A stretch of DNA of 64,000 nt from Anseongella ginsenosidimutans (lineage in GTDB: Bacteria > Bacteroidota > Bacteroidia > Sphingobacteriales > Sphingobacteriaceae). Location of the stretch: assembly GCF_008033235.1 (NCBI RefSeq), contig NZ_CP042432.1:2046001-2110000 (forward strand), read 5' to 3'. The position numbers and the translations under genes are program-made. The notes beneath the pieces were generated by a model. That model was given only the letters and a program-made list of their open reading frames with translations, was not told where the DNA came from and searched no databases. Shown one piece after another: positions 9,488 through 18,182 of this stretch. Numbering within the stretch: the first letter of the stretch is position 1; each line of letters starts with the position of its first letter.

Positions 9488-11017
9488 ATGAAAAGATTTA
9501 CGATAGTAACCGCAAGCCTGAGCCTGCTCCTGCTGCTTTCTTCCTGCGAGAATTTCTTTGATGTGAGACCCGGAAATGCCATTGAGGAAGACGATTTTTT
9601 CCAGAATCGCGAAGACCTTAACGCCTCGGCGGTTGGCATGTATGAAGCCCTTTCGGGCGAAGTACATAAGTTCCTGCTTTGGGGCGATGCCCGCGCCGAT
9701 ATGGTGACAACTGGGCAGGATGACCCCGACCCCTACATAAATGAATTCGTCCTCAATAATGTGAGTGCCAGCAACCCGTATACCGATTATTCCGGCCTGT
9801 ACCGGACCATCGCGCGCTGCAACCGGCAGCTGGAAAAGGTATATGAGGTGGCCGCCCTGGACGATAAAATGCTGGAGCGTGATGCCGGGGCTTATTACGG
9901 CGAAGCATTGCTGTTGCGGGCGCTTTGTTATTACATGTTGGTACGCACCTATGATCAGTTTCCACTGATCACATCCGACTATTCCGAGGATATCCGTTTT
10001 GTGAATGAACAGGGCGATACCGTTTCGCGTAGTACCATCGCTTTGTCTGCCGACGAGATCCGCGGCTTGTATAATATGCCCTCCGGCAAGCAGGAGGTAT
10101 GGCAGCTGATCTACAACGATGTACTGACGGTATTAGGGATCCTCCCGCTGAATTACCAGTGGAACAGGAACAATCTTCCCGCCCAGGAACGTTATGGAAG
10201 GGTATCCCAGCCCCTGGCTAGTACGCTGGCGGCAGAAGTGGCGCTCTGGCTGGGCGAATACCGGTCTGCATCGGCGTTTGCCAATTCACCCATCCTTAAC
10301 CATCAGCACTCCCTGGGGTCCTCGGGAACCTGGCCGAACCAGTTTACGTCGTCGTATGCCAGCGCTCACTCTTTGTTCCTGCTGGGGTACAAGTACAGCA
10401 ATAGCTTCGAGACTAACCGCCTGCAGGAGTTTACGTCTTCCTTGCGGGCTGACGGCGGAAAATATTACCTGAAGCCCGTTTCGCATGTCGTGGATTCGAT
10501 CTTCTCTCACGAGGACGAAAATGCCGATATCCGGACACAATTCAGTTACAAGGCCATCGGAGCCGATACGGTTATCTGGAAGTACATTGGCCTTGATAAT
10601 GTCTCTTCACGGCGTCCGCCTTATGAAAGCAGCGCAAGCTGGCAGGTTTACCGCAGCGCTGATGCGTATATGCTGAAAGCCCTCGCCAGTCTGATGCTGA
10701 ATGATTATGCTACGGCCTTTAATTTCGTGAACATGATCCGCGAGGCGCGCGGGCTGGAAGAACTGCTTCCGGAAGAGACCGATTATACCAATAAGGAATT
10801 AATGATGAACATGATCTTCCGGGAACGGGCCCGCGAATTTGCCTTCGAGGGCAAACGCTGGTACGATCTCATGCTTTGGACGGAGTTGTCCGGCCGCAAT
10901 ATGCTGGCCGAAAAGGTGGCTGAAAAGTATCCCGAAAGCCAGCGGGCTGAGCGAAAAGCCTACCTGGAACAGGAGTCGAACTGGTATCTTCCGATTGATG
11001 CCCGTTTGTGGCAATAG
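9488..11017 (+). CDS. SusD/RagB-family surface lipoprotein
   Basis: 509 residues with the lipobox LLLSSC (Cys20) and the following ENFFDVRPGNAIEEDDFFQNREDL segment typical of SusD. The conserved TPR helix appears as YYGEALLLRALCYYMLVRTYDQFPLIT (about residues 137-163), and the C-terminal repeats as YMLKALASLMLNDYATAFNFVNMIREARGL and FRERAREFAFEGKRWYDLMLW. It should cap the atypical SusC encoded 22 bases upstream. Its insert between residues 175 and 300 is long in polar residues and may hold the ligand site. Co-transcribed with the sialidase-like lipoprotein gene 18 bases downstream. Confidence 0.94.
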   Translation: MKRFTIVTASLSLLLLLSSCENFFDVRPGNAIEEDDFFQNREDLNASAVGMYEALSGEVHKFLLWGDARADMVTTGQDDPDPYINEFVLNNVSASNPYTDYSGLYRTIARCNRQLEKVYEVAALDDKMLERDAGAYYGEALLLRALCYYMLVRTYDQFPLITSDYSEDIRFVNEQGDTVSRSTIALSADEIRGLYNMPSGKQEVWQLIYNDVLTVLGILPLNYQWNRNNLPAQERYGRVSQPLASTLAAEVALWLGEYRSASAFANSPILNHQHSLGSSGTWPNQFTSSYASAHSLFLLGYKYSNSFETNRLQEFTSSLRADGGKYYLKPVSHVVDSIFSHEDENADIRTQFSYKAIGADTVIWKYIGLDNVSSRRPPYESSASWQVYRSADAYMLKALASLMLNDYATAFNFVNMIREARGLEELLPEETDYTNKELMMNMIFRERAREFAFEGKRWYDLMLWTELSGRNMLAEKVAEKYPESQRAERKAYLEQESNWYLPIDARLWQ

Positions 11018-11035
11018 GATGCAAAAATAACAGAA

Positions 11036-12982
11036 ATGAGAAAGATGACCGCTAAAATACGAGTGTTACGATCACTAGTGACTGCAGCACCAGGCACGGC
11101 CCGATTGCTTGCCGGCGCGCTGCTGAGTGTTGCGCTGCTGACCAGCTGCTACGAGGAAGAGCATTTTGATTTTCCCGGGCCTTTTGAGATAGATCAGCGC
11201 ATTCCAGATACGCTGCCCTTCCCCTTTGATGAAACGAGGCAGGCCGGCGAATGGCTGATGAAAGAGGGGGTGCCCGACTACAGAAAAATCCTGTTCAAAG
11301 GTTATACGGACTATTATCCGGCCGGCGATACCACTTCCTGGAGTTTGTTCCCGGATGGCATGCACATGATCCCCCACCGGAATTACTATCCCATTACTGA
11401 CGATGACCATTTCGGCGGTAATCCCAATAGTTACCAGGATAACTGGGTCTATTCAAAGTATTTTGTACCCATCGGTCCCGGTAAGAGTTTTTACATGTAT
11501 GCTAAAATAACCGTTGGTACTTTTAGCGGGACTGCGATGGGCCTGGCGCTGGGAAGAAGCTGGGAAACGAAGGAAAATTTCGTTTTCGGAATGGACGGTT
11601 TTTCATCCATTGCACCTACGTTTTTCCTTGACTTCTATGGAACCACGGTAGGAGTTGATCCGAACGACGGTTGGCCGACAGTGAATGAAGTTATCGTTCC
11701 GGGCATACCCGCCGAAGTCGAAGTGGTGATCCATGACGGCCGGTTCTATACGCTTATTAACGGTACCCTGTGCTTTACGTTCAAGTTCCCGCAGGGGCAA
11801 ACCTATTATTATACACCGGCCATCAGGCCCTGGCGAAATTTTGTGAATGTTCACGATATGTACATAGAAAGCAATGACATGTACACCGTGGATTATGCGA
11901 TGCATGAACACGAACAGGGATACACGCGCATTCAGACTCCCGCCCTGGCTAGCGCCGGTGATAATCAACTGTTGTTATTCGCCGAAGGGCGCTCCAACCC
12001 GCGTACGGCGGAAGAGCGGGTGGTGCAAAATACCTATCCGGCCGGAGATTGTGATATTCTGATGCGGCGTTCCACAGATGGCGGAGTCACCTGGGAGGAT
12101 CAGATCACGGTCATCGCCGGGCAGGGGAGCGGAGAAAGCTACTGCTTCCCGCAAACGGTTAGCACGGCCGGCGGAAAAATCATTCTGCATTACAGCGCCC
12201 TTTCCGGAACAGTCATTGGTGATGATGAATATGAATACGACCCTGCCAGCCAGGAGATCTACCAGGTTGAATCGACTGACGGCGGCAACAGCTGGTCGGC
12301 GCCGAAGACCATTACTTCCGCGCTGGTGGACGGTACCGGATATGTGCGTAATGGCCCCTCGCATGGGATTGCATTAACTTCAGGAACGTATGCCGGAAGG
12401 CTTTTGATGCCACTAACCGTCGGCGACGATGCCGTGCGTGTCGCTCTGTCGGACGATGAAGGCGCTTCCTGGCGCCTAAGCCAGGTGGTTGAGGGTGATG
12501 GACTGCAATATGGTTCAGTAGTTGAACTGGAAGACGGGCGCCTGATGATGATGACGGGCCATAATAACAGCAGTCCCAGAAGCAGAATGGTTTCTTACAG
12601 CAGTGACGGCGGAGAAAGCTGGAGCCCGGCTGAAGCAATCGATGCTGATCTGGAAACGGGAAGCTTCGGCCATCTTTATCCCGGCCTCCTGGTCAAGGGA
12701 TCCGATCAGACAATTTACACAGTGAATGCCACCGGCCGGCAAAAAGACGGTGAAACGTACAATGGCCCTACTTATGGGATAAACCCCTTGCTTTTCAGCA
12801 GTACTGATGCTGGTGTTACCTTTCAACAGGTGGGGCCGTTGTTCGAAAAGCCGGCTTACGAGGGTTATGTTACTCCCACGGGCTTTATGGATGCGATTGT
12901 CCTTGGGGACGGTACGCTGGTTATTGTTGGGGAGGGCGGGGTTGAAAGTCCGCAGGAAGGGGTTGTTGTTTATCGTAAATGA
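11036..12982 (+). CDS. Sialidase-type (BNR/GH33-like) lipoprotein with N-terminal beta-sandwich
   Basis: Predicted lipoprotein with an unusually long n-region before the lipobox ALLTSC (Cys38). Residues about 60-290 form a beta-rich region (SFYMYAKITVG ... GLALGRSWETKENFVFGMDG) that looks like a concanavalin/LamG-type binding module. Residues about 295-648 are a sialidase propeller: a GYTRIQTPALA motif in place of the usual YRIP, FAEGRSN, and at least four Asp boxes (RRSTDGGVTWED, ESTDGGNSWSAP, LSDDEGASWRL, YSSDGGESWSP). GH33 enzymes remove terminal sialic acid from glycans. This is the last gene of the first operon; a hairpin starts at its stop codon. Sialidase fold is firm; the true substrate is inferred. 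Confidence 0.85.
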   Translation: MRKMTAKIRVLRSLVTAAPGTARLLAGALLSVALLTSCYEEEHFDFPGPFEIDQRIPDTLPFPFDETRQAGEWLMKEGVPDYRKILFKGYTDYYPAGDTTSWSLFPDGMHMIPHRNYYPITDDDHFGGNPNSYQDNWVYSKYFVPIGPGKSFYMYAKITVGTFSGTAMGLALGRSWETKENFVFGMDGFSSIAPTFFLDFYGTTVGVDPNDGWPTVNEVIVPGIPAEVEVVIHDGRFYTLINGTLCFTFKFPQGQTYYYTPAIRPWRNFVNVHDMYIESNDMYTVDYAMHEHEQGYTRIQTPALASAGDNQLLLFAEGRSNPRTAEERVVQNTYPAGDCDILMRRSTDGGVTWEDQITVIAGQGSGESYCFPQTVSTAGGKIILHYSALSGTVIGDDEYEYDPASQEIYQVESTDGGNSWSAPKTITSALVDGTGYVRNGPSHGIALTSGTYAGRLLMPLTVGDDAVRVALSDDEGASWRLSQVVEGDGLQYGSVVELEDGRLMMMTGHNNSSPRSRMVSYSSDGGESWSPAEAIDADLETGSFGHLYPGLLVKGSDQTIYTVNATGRQKDGETYNGPTYGINPLLFSSTDAGVTFQQVGPLFEKPAYEGYVTPTGFMDAIVLGDGTLVIVGEGGVESPQEGVVVYRK

Positions 12983-13006
12983 TAACCCGGCGGTTTTCCG
13001 GGTTAT
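12982..13006 (+). terminator. Hairpin at the end of the first operon
   Basis: A perfect 9-bp inverted repeat, ATAACCCGG (12982-12990) and CCGGGTTAT (12998-13006), with a 7-nt loop. It begins on the last base of the sialidase-like gene's stop codon. There is no long T run directly after it, so it may work as a weak or Rho-assisted terminator or as a 3' end stabiliser. It separates the first operon from the repeat-rich gap and the next promoter. Confidence 0.6.
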
Positions 13007-13165
13007 GGTTCAAAGTTCTAAGTTCACAGTTTAAAGTTTTTAGTTAAAGTTCAAAGTTCAAAGTTCAAAGTTCAAAGTTCAAAGTTTATATTTTATAGTC
13101 TTCAGTTTATAGTTTAAAGTTTATAGTTTTCAGTTTTTAGTTTATAGTTTTTAAGGTTTAAGGTT
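13007..13165. repeat. AT-rich heptamer repeat tract (AAAGTTC and variants)
   Basis: The gap between operons holds a simple-sequence tract. Five perfect copies of the heptamer AAAGTTC run from 13046 to 13080 and a sixth ends in T (13081-13087). On both sides the tract decays into variants such as AGTTTATAGTTTTCAGTTTTTAG up to about 13165. No reading frame crosses it credibly. A shorter relative of the tract lies at 18122-18177, so the SusCD pair between them is flanked by the same repeat family. Confidence 0.85.
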
Positions 13166-13215
13166 TTTGGATGGGGCGAGTGGGGAAAAATGTGCAAAAG
13201 CTGGGTGGTTGGGGG

Positions 13216-13247
13216 TTTGTGGTTTTGGGGTGGAAAAACTATCTTTG
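13216..13247 (+). promoter_or_regulatory. Bacteroidota-type promoter of the sialic acid locus
   Basis: A -33 element TTTG (13216-13219) and a -7 element TATCTTTG (13240-13247) are separated by 20 bases. This agrees with the known Bacteroidota sigma-ABfr consensus TTTG-N19-21-TAnnTTTG. The expected transcription start is near 13254, about 42 bases before the ATG of the SusC gene. It rules out a start far upstream at 13167 in the same frame, which would lie ahead of the promoter. Confidence 0.75.
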
Positions 13248-13250
13248 TTT

Positions 13251-13275
13251 ATATGTGCTACATTAGTGCTAAATA
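13251..13275 (+). promoter_or_regulatory. 25-nt element shared with the sulfatase gene at 22029
   Basis: The sequence is ATATGT, one variable base, CTACATTAG, two variable bases, CTAAATA. It matches the element at 22005-22029 in 22 of 25 positions. In both places it begins exactly 3 bases after a TTTG that ends a -7-like element, so it covers the transcription start and early leader. It contains two CTA-cored half-sites 11 bp apart (TGCTA at 13256 and 13267). It could be an operator or a leader RNA signal. Confidence 0.6.
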
Positions 13276-13295
13276 ACCCAAAACAAAGCAGTTTT

Positions 13296-16200
13296 ATGAG
13301 AAAGCGATTTATTTGGATGTGGATGCTGGGCTGTTTATTGGCCGCGGCCCGGCTTAACGCCCAGGATGCCGGGGACTTCCAGGTCTCCGGGACGGTGACT
13401 TCGGCCCAATCGGGCGAAACGTTGCCAGGTGTGAGTGTGGTGTACAAAGGTACTGGCATTGGTACTTCAACAGATACGGAGGGGAAGTACGCCTTCCGGA
13501 TCCCCGATGGTGAAGGAGTACTGGTGATCACTTACGTGGGTTTCGAGACCCTGGAAGTGCCCGTAAACGAACGATCTGAAATTGACATTGTCCTGGAGCC
13601 GGACGTGGCCGCCCTGGACGAAGTGGTGGTGATCGGTTACGGCGAACAGTCGCGGGCGACGCTTACCAACGCCGTCTCTAAGATTGATGTGGAGGAACTG
13701 GAGAATACGCCTTCCATTAATCCGGTTCAGGCCTTGCAGGGGAAAGCTGCCGGTCTTGATATCCGCGTTACCACGGGGATGCCGGGTTCCGGGGCGGATG
13801 TAATTATTCGCGGGGGAACCTCCCTTTCTTCTGATCCGGACGACAATGCTCCCCTGGTAATTATTGACGGGGTTTACCGGACGCTGGCGGATGTGAATCC
13901 CGCCGATATCGAATCCATTCAGGTGCTGAAGGATGCCGCCTCTACGGCTATTTACGGTGCGCAGGGAGCCAATGGTATCATTCTCATAACTACGAAATCG
14001 GGTGGCGCTAATGAAAAAGGGCAGATCACCGTTGATTATTCCCACCAGGTCGAACAGATGTCAAATCAGTATCCCTGGTCTTCGGCGAGGGATTATATCT
14101 GGGCCTCGCGCATAGCGGCCAATGCGGAGCTGGATCATAATACTAAGAACAGGCTCACAGGCGGCGCCTATCCGTATTCTACCGGCGCCATTAACGGAAG
14201 CCTTCACGGGGAAGGATACGGCAATTCGGTTTCCACGGTTGAATTTACCGATGATCTACGGGCCGCCGAGGGCGACGATTATGTGAACAACCTGATCAAT
14301 AACCGCGGCTATGAGACCATGACTGACCCGGTCACCGGCAGGGAATTGATTTTCAAGGATAATAACTACCAGGATGTCATGTTCCGGACCGCCGCCACGA
14401 ATGATCTTAACGTGGGTTTCCAGAAGGGCGGTAAACAATACAGTATTTATACAAGCCTGGGTTTTGCGGATGCTAACGGAATGATGCTCGGCACGTATTA
14501 TAAGCGGCTGAGCTATGTGATCAACGGGGAGTTCTGGCCGCGCGAAAATATTAAAGTGTCAGCCGGGCTCAATTACCAGTATGCCGATTATGCCGGCCCG
14601 CAGGATTATAGTAATACCATGCGCCGGTCATCCAAATTGCCGCATACCACCCGTTTGTATTATGACGACGGTACCCCCGCCATCGGGGAATCGGCCGGGT
14701 CGCCCAGGAATATTCTTCATGAATTGTACTATGAGGATTTCGGGACCAAGCGGAACCGTACCACGATGCGCCTGGGGATGGATTGGGAACTGATCGACGG
14801 CCTTTCCTTCAAGCCTTCGGCTTCCGTTTACCAGGTCAATTCACAGTCCACAGGTTTTGAACGGTACCATGAATATAATACCAGGAGGGAAATGTATGCC
14901 GATCATGAGCTGAGTACGCAGTACATGGTAGACGGTATCCTTACCTATGATAAAAATTACGGAGACCACAGCCTGGGGCTGCTGGCCGGTACCAATTATA
15001 CATTTGACAGGCGTTTCCTGCTGCAGGGCGACGGCGAGAATGCCCCTACCGATCACATCCCCACTTTGAATGCGTCGGCAACGGAATTTGAAAGGGTTAC
15101 TTCCGAACAGCTGGAAGATGCCCTGCTTTCCTATTTCGGCCGGGTGAATTACGATTTCCGGAAGAAGTACCTGTTCAGCGCCAGTCTGCGATATGACGGG
15201 TCATCCCGCTTCGCTGAAGATAAGAAATGGGGATTATTCCCTGCATTCTCCCTCGGATGGAATGTTCACCGGGAAGATTTCTGGAACTGGGAACTGATGA
15301 ATCGCCTGAAGGTGAGGGGTTCCTGGGGCCAGGCAGGAAACAATAATCTCTCTATTTCAGACACGCAGGGCGAATACGCGATCGGGTATAATTATGCCGG
15401 ACAATCCGGCCTGCTCAATACCGTGCTTGCCAACAGGGGATTGCTTTGGGAAACCACGACATCTTTTGACGTTGGCCTGGATATCGGCCTTTTCAATGAC
15501 CGGGTTACCTTACTCGCCGATTATTACAACAAGATAACCGATGACCGCCTGGTAAGTATTCCCCTGGCAAGTCAGACAGGATTCAGCTCTATCGTGGCCA
15601 ACTACGGGAAAATAAGAAACCGGGGGCTGGAACTGGAACTGGGCGCGGCAATTCTGCAAAACAGCGCGTTTAAATGGAACACAAGCCTTACCTTCAGTTT
15701 TAACCGCCTGATCGTAATGGAACTGCCTGAAAACGGAAACGAAAAGAACCGCGTCAATGGCGGTTTAATATATGATAAGGCCCTGGGCGATTACATTATG
15801 GTAGGAGGGCTGGCGGAAGGCGAGCGCATCGGCGGGGTTTGGGCTTATAATATGCTCGGCGTTTACGCTACCGACGAAGACGCGGCGAATGCGCCTTATG
15901 ATACCAAAGTTGCGGGCGCCTGGCTGAACGTACCTGATGGCGAGCAGCAAAAAGTGGGCGGGGATGCCATTTGGGAAGACCTTGACGGTAACGGTATTAT
16001 TGATGACCGGGACGTGATTTTCATGGGATATACCAGCCCGGATAAATTCGGCGGAATGGTCAACAGCTTTTCCTGGAAAGGCTTTTCCGCAAGACTGGTA
16101 GTAGATTATGCGCTGGGCCATGTGATCAATAATTCCTGGCGTGCAAGGGCCAATGGAAATGCCCGGAACCGCGTTATGACGCTCACCGATGTCACCAGCG

Positions 16201-16586
16201 GGGAAATGTGGTGGAATCAGGGCGATCAGGCAAAGTATCCGCGCTATAACGCGGCATCCGACTGGGACAATGGTAAACGTAACCATGTACGGCAGATTGA
16301 TTCCTATGATGGCGTAGGGGTGGATGTGGGCTATAATACCGATAACTCCCTCTATTTCAGCAAAGGCGATTTCCTGGCTTTCCGGGAAGTATCGTTCAGC
16401 TACCGGTTACCGTCGGAACTTGTTGCCAAAAGGGGCATAAACGGGATCACGTTAACGGCAGGAGCGTACAATCTGGGTTACCTGACTGCTTTTGACGGGC
16501 TTTCTCCCGAGCAGTACAATGGTATTGAAGAAGGCGGCTATCCGCGGCCCCTGCAGTTTCGCTTCGGCATAGATGTTAATTTCTAA
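13296..16586 (+). CDS. SusC/RagA-family TonB-dependent transporter of the sialic acid locus
   Basis: 1096 residues from the ATG at 13296, which sits about 42 bases after the predicted transcription start and gives a good signal peptide (MRKRFIWMWMLGCLLAAARLNAQ). Domains: CarboxypepD_reg-like (about 30-110; SGTVTSAQSGETLPGVSVVYKGT), TonB box LDEVVVIGYG (near residue 110), plug with NPADIESIQVLKDAASTAIYGAQGANGII, and a barrel ending in VNF. It is the first gene of a SusCD pair leading the sialic acid/sulfated glycan operon, and should import sialylated or sulfated oligosaccharides released at the surface. The exact ligand cannot be read from the sequence. Confidence 0.95.
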   Translation: MRKRFIWMWMLGCLLAAARLNAQDAGDFQVSGTVTSAQSGETLPGVSVVYKGTGIGTSTDTEGKYAFRIPDGEGVLVITYVGFETLEVPVNERSEIDIVLEPDVAALDEVVVIGYGEQSRATLTNAVSKIDVEELENTPSINPVQALQGKAAGLDIRVTTGMPGSGADVIIRGGTSLSSDPDDNAPLVIIDGVYRTLADVNPADIESIQVLKDAASTAIYGAQGANGIILITTKSGGANEKGQITVDYSHQVEQMSNQYPWSSARDYIWASRIAANAELDHNTKNRLTGGAYPYSTGAINGSLHGEGYGNSVSTVEFTDDLRAAEGDDYVNNLINNRGYETMTDPVTGRELIFKDNNYQDVMFRTAATNDLNVGFQKGGKQYSIYTSLGFADANGMMLGTYYKRLSYVINGEFWPRENIKVSAGLNYQYADYAGPQDYSNTMRRSSKLPHTTRLYYDDGTPAIGESAGSPRNILHELYYEDFGTKRNRTTMRLGMDWELIDGLSFKPSASVYQVNSQSTGFERYHEYNTRREMYADHELSTQYMVDGILTYDKNYGDHSLGLLAGTNYTFDRRFLLQGDGENAPTDHIPTLNASATEFERVTSEQLEDALLSYFGRVNYDFRKKYLFSASLRYDGSSRFAEDKKWGLFPAFSLGWNVHREDFWNWELMNRLKVRGSWGQAGNNNLSISDTQGEYAIGYNYAGQSGLLNTVLANRGLLWETTTSFDVGLDIGLFNDRVTLLADYYNKITDDRLVSIPLASQTGFSSIVANYGKIRNRGLELELGAAILQNSAFKWNTSLTFSFNRLIVMELPENGNEKNRVNGGLIYDKALGDYIMVGGLAEGERIGGVWAYNMLGVYATDEDAANAPYDTKVAGAWLNVPDGEQQKVGGDAIWEDLDGNGIIDDRDVIFMGYTSPDKFGGMVNSFSWKGFSARLVVDYALGHVINNSWRARANGNARNRVMTLTDVTSGEMWWNQGDQAKYPRYNAASDWDNGKRNHVRQIDSYDGVGVDVGYNTDNSLYFSKGDFLAFREVSFSYRLPSELVAKRGINGITLTAGAYNLGYLTAFDGLSPEQYNGIEEGGYPRPLQFRFGIDVNF

Positions 16587-16603
16587 TCTAAAAGCGCTTC
16601 AAG

Positions 16604-18115
16604 ATGAAAACCTATTATAAATTATTCTGCATGCTGATGCTGACCGGCGCTTTGACCGGTTGCGCCGATAAACTGGACCTTGTTCCGGTTTCGGATATCA
16701 CTTCTTCCGGTTTCTGGAATACCGAAGATGACTGCAAAGCTTATTTAACAGGAATTTACGATCAGTTAAGAGATAACTACGGGCATGACGACGATGGCAC
16801 CACCTATAACACCACCTTGTATTTCGAAGATCGCTCTGATTCCTTTCAACCGGGCGATATCGGCCCGGTAACAGAAGCCTGGAGCCAAAGCCTTACTGCT
16901 TCCAATGCGCCTGACTGGAACGGCTGGTACAACCTGATCTATCATTGCAACCTCCTTTTGACGGAGATAGAAGGCATCTCCTTCAGGGAAGAGGCGGAAA
17001 AGAACCAAATAAAGGCGGAGGCACACTTTCTACGGGCATTTGCCTACTTTTCCCTGGCCAGAATATGGGGCGAGGTTCCCCTGGAGCTGGAACCCATCCT
17101 GGGGCCCGATGTTGAATTAAAAGCACGCGCCCCGCTGGAGGAAGTATTTGGGCAGATCAACCAGGATATTGAGCAATCGCTTGGTTTATTCCCCGAAAGC
17201 GGCTTTAGCGATAAGAACCGGGGCAGCCGCCCTGCCGCGCTGGCTTTAAAGGCCGATGTGAAAATGTGGACAGGAAAAGTCCTGGGAGGCGGAAGTGCTG
17301 ATTTTGAAGCTGCCATCCAGGCCATTGATGAAATAGCTGCAGCCGGCGCCACCCTGCTGGACGGACCGGATAAACTGGCTAATTACCGGGACCTGCTCTC
17401 TTCGGGCAACAAGAAGAATGAGGAGATCGTTTTTTCCATTTTCTTCGATTACCAGGAAACCAATTACCGGGGCGATCTTTACCAGATGTACGCTACCACG
17501 CTTGCTTCCTGGGGAATCAATGTACAGGGGGCTGATAACTACGATGAATTGCCGGTAACCGAGGCCAACCGGGCGCGGGCCGTATATGCGCCAAGTGAAA
17601 AGCTAAGAAATATGCTGGAAGAATACCCGGCTGACGTACGGGATGAGATCGTGATCATTGATGCAATTGATGGCGGCGACACTATTCTTACCTGTTTTAA
17701 TAAATTCCGTGGCAGCGTTTACGATGACCGCTATTTTGACGATGACATCATCGTTTACCGCTGGGGCGGCCTGCTGCTGCTGAAAGCGGAAGCATTGGCT
17801 GCCTTGAACAGGCCGGCCGAAGCTGTGACGGAATTGAACAAGATCCGTAGCCGTGCCGGGGCTCCTGCTTATTCAGGGGCAATGACGAAAGCCGCCGTGG
17901 AGAAGGCAGTGCTGGACGAGCGCTGGAGGGAGCTGGTTGCCGAGCTGAAACGCTGGCCGGACCTGGTCCGCTTCCATCATGGCGGAACCATCAATATTTA
18001 TGAAGAAGTTCCGAATCTGAACGGGAAAAGCGGGTACCCGCTGTATTTCCCGGTGCATCAGTCTGTATTGGATAATAATGAACTGATCACACAAACGGAT
18101 GGGTATATTGATTAG
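16604..18115 (+). CDS. SusD/RagB-family surface lipoprotein of the sialic acid locus
   Basis: 503 residues; lipobox GALTGC (Cys20) followed by ADKLDLVPVSDITSSGFW, the usual SusD start. The TPR helix IKAEAHFLRAFAYFSLARIWGEVPL and the C-terminal LLLLKAEALAALNRPAEAVTELNKIRSRAGAP and VLDERWRELVAELKRWPDLVRF blocks are clear. The protein should form the lid of the SusC transporter encoded 17 bases upstream. After its stop come AT-rich repeats and then the sialate O-acetylesterase gene, 67 bases on, with no obvious new promoter. Confidence 0.94.
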   Translation: MKTYYKLFCMLMLTGALTGCADKLDLVPVSDITSSGFWNTEDDCKAYLTGIYDQLRDNYGHDDDGTTYNTTLYFEDRSDSFQPGDIGPVTEAWSQSLTASNAPDWNGWYNLIYHCNLLLTEIEGISFREEAEKNQIKAEAHFLRAFAYFSLARIWGEVPLELEPILGPDVELKARAPLEEVFGQINQDIEQSLGLFPESGFSDKNRGSRPAALALKADVKMWTGKVLGGGSADFEAAIQAIDEIAAAGATLLDGPDKLANYRDLLSSGNKKNEEIVFSIFFDYQETNYRGDLYQMYATTLASWGINVQGADNYDELPVTEANRARAVYAPSEKLRNMLEEYPADVRDEIVIIDAIDGGDTILTCFNKFRGSVYDDRYFDDDIIVYRWGGLLLLKAEALAALNRPAEAVTELNKIRSRAGAPAYSGAMTKAAVEKAVLDERWRELVAELKRWPDLVRFHHGGTINIYEEVPNLNGKSGYPLYFPVHQSVLDNNELITQTDGYID

Positions 18116-18121
18116 TTAATG

Positions 18122-18177
18122 GGTCAAAGTTTTTTAGTTTACAGTTTTTAGTTTAAAGTTTTTAGTTTTTAGGGAAG
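18122..18177. repeat. Short AT-rich AGTTT-type repeat tract
   Basis: The gap between the SusD and esterase genes is made of imperfect AGTTTTTAGTTTACAG-like units. The composition and unit are the same as in the decayed part of the heptamer tract at 13081-13165. No promoter elements are clear here. The two tracts bracket the 13296-18115 SusCD pair. Confidence 0.65.
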
Positions 18178-18182
18178 ATATT

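Noticed and set aside
13046-13087. CRISPR or iteron array
   Set aside because: The unit is only 7 bases, without spacers, and no replication protein is nearby.
13167-13295. A longer start for the SusC gene at 13296
   Set aside because: It would begin upstream of the promoter (13216-13247), and the added 43 residues are not a signal peptide, whereas the ATG at 13296 gives one.
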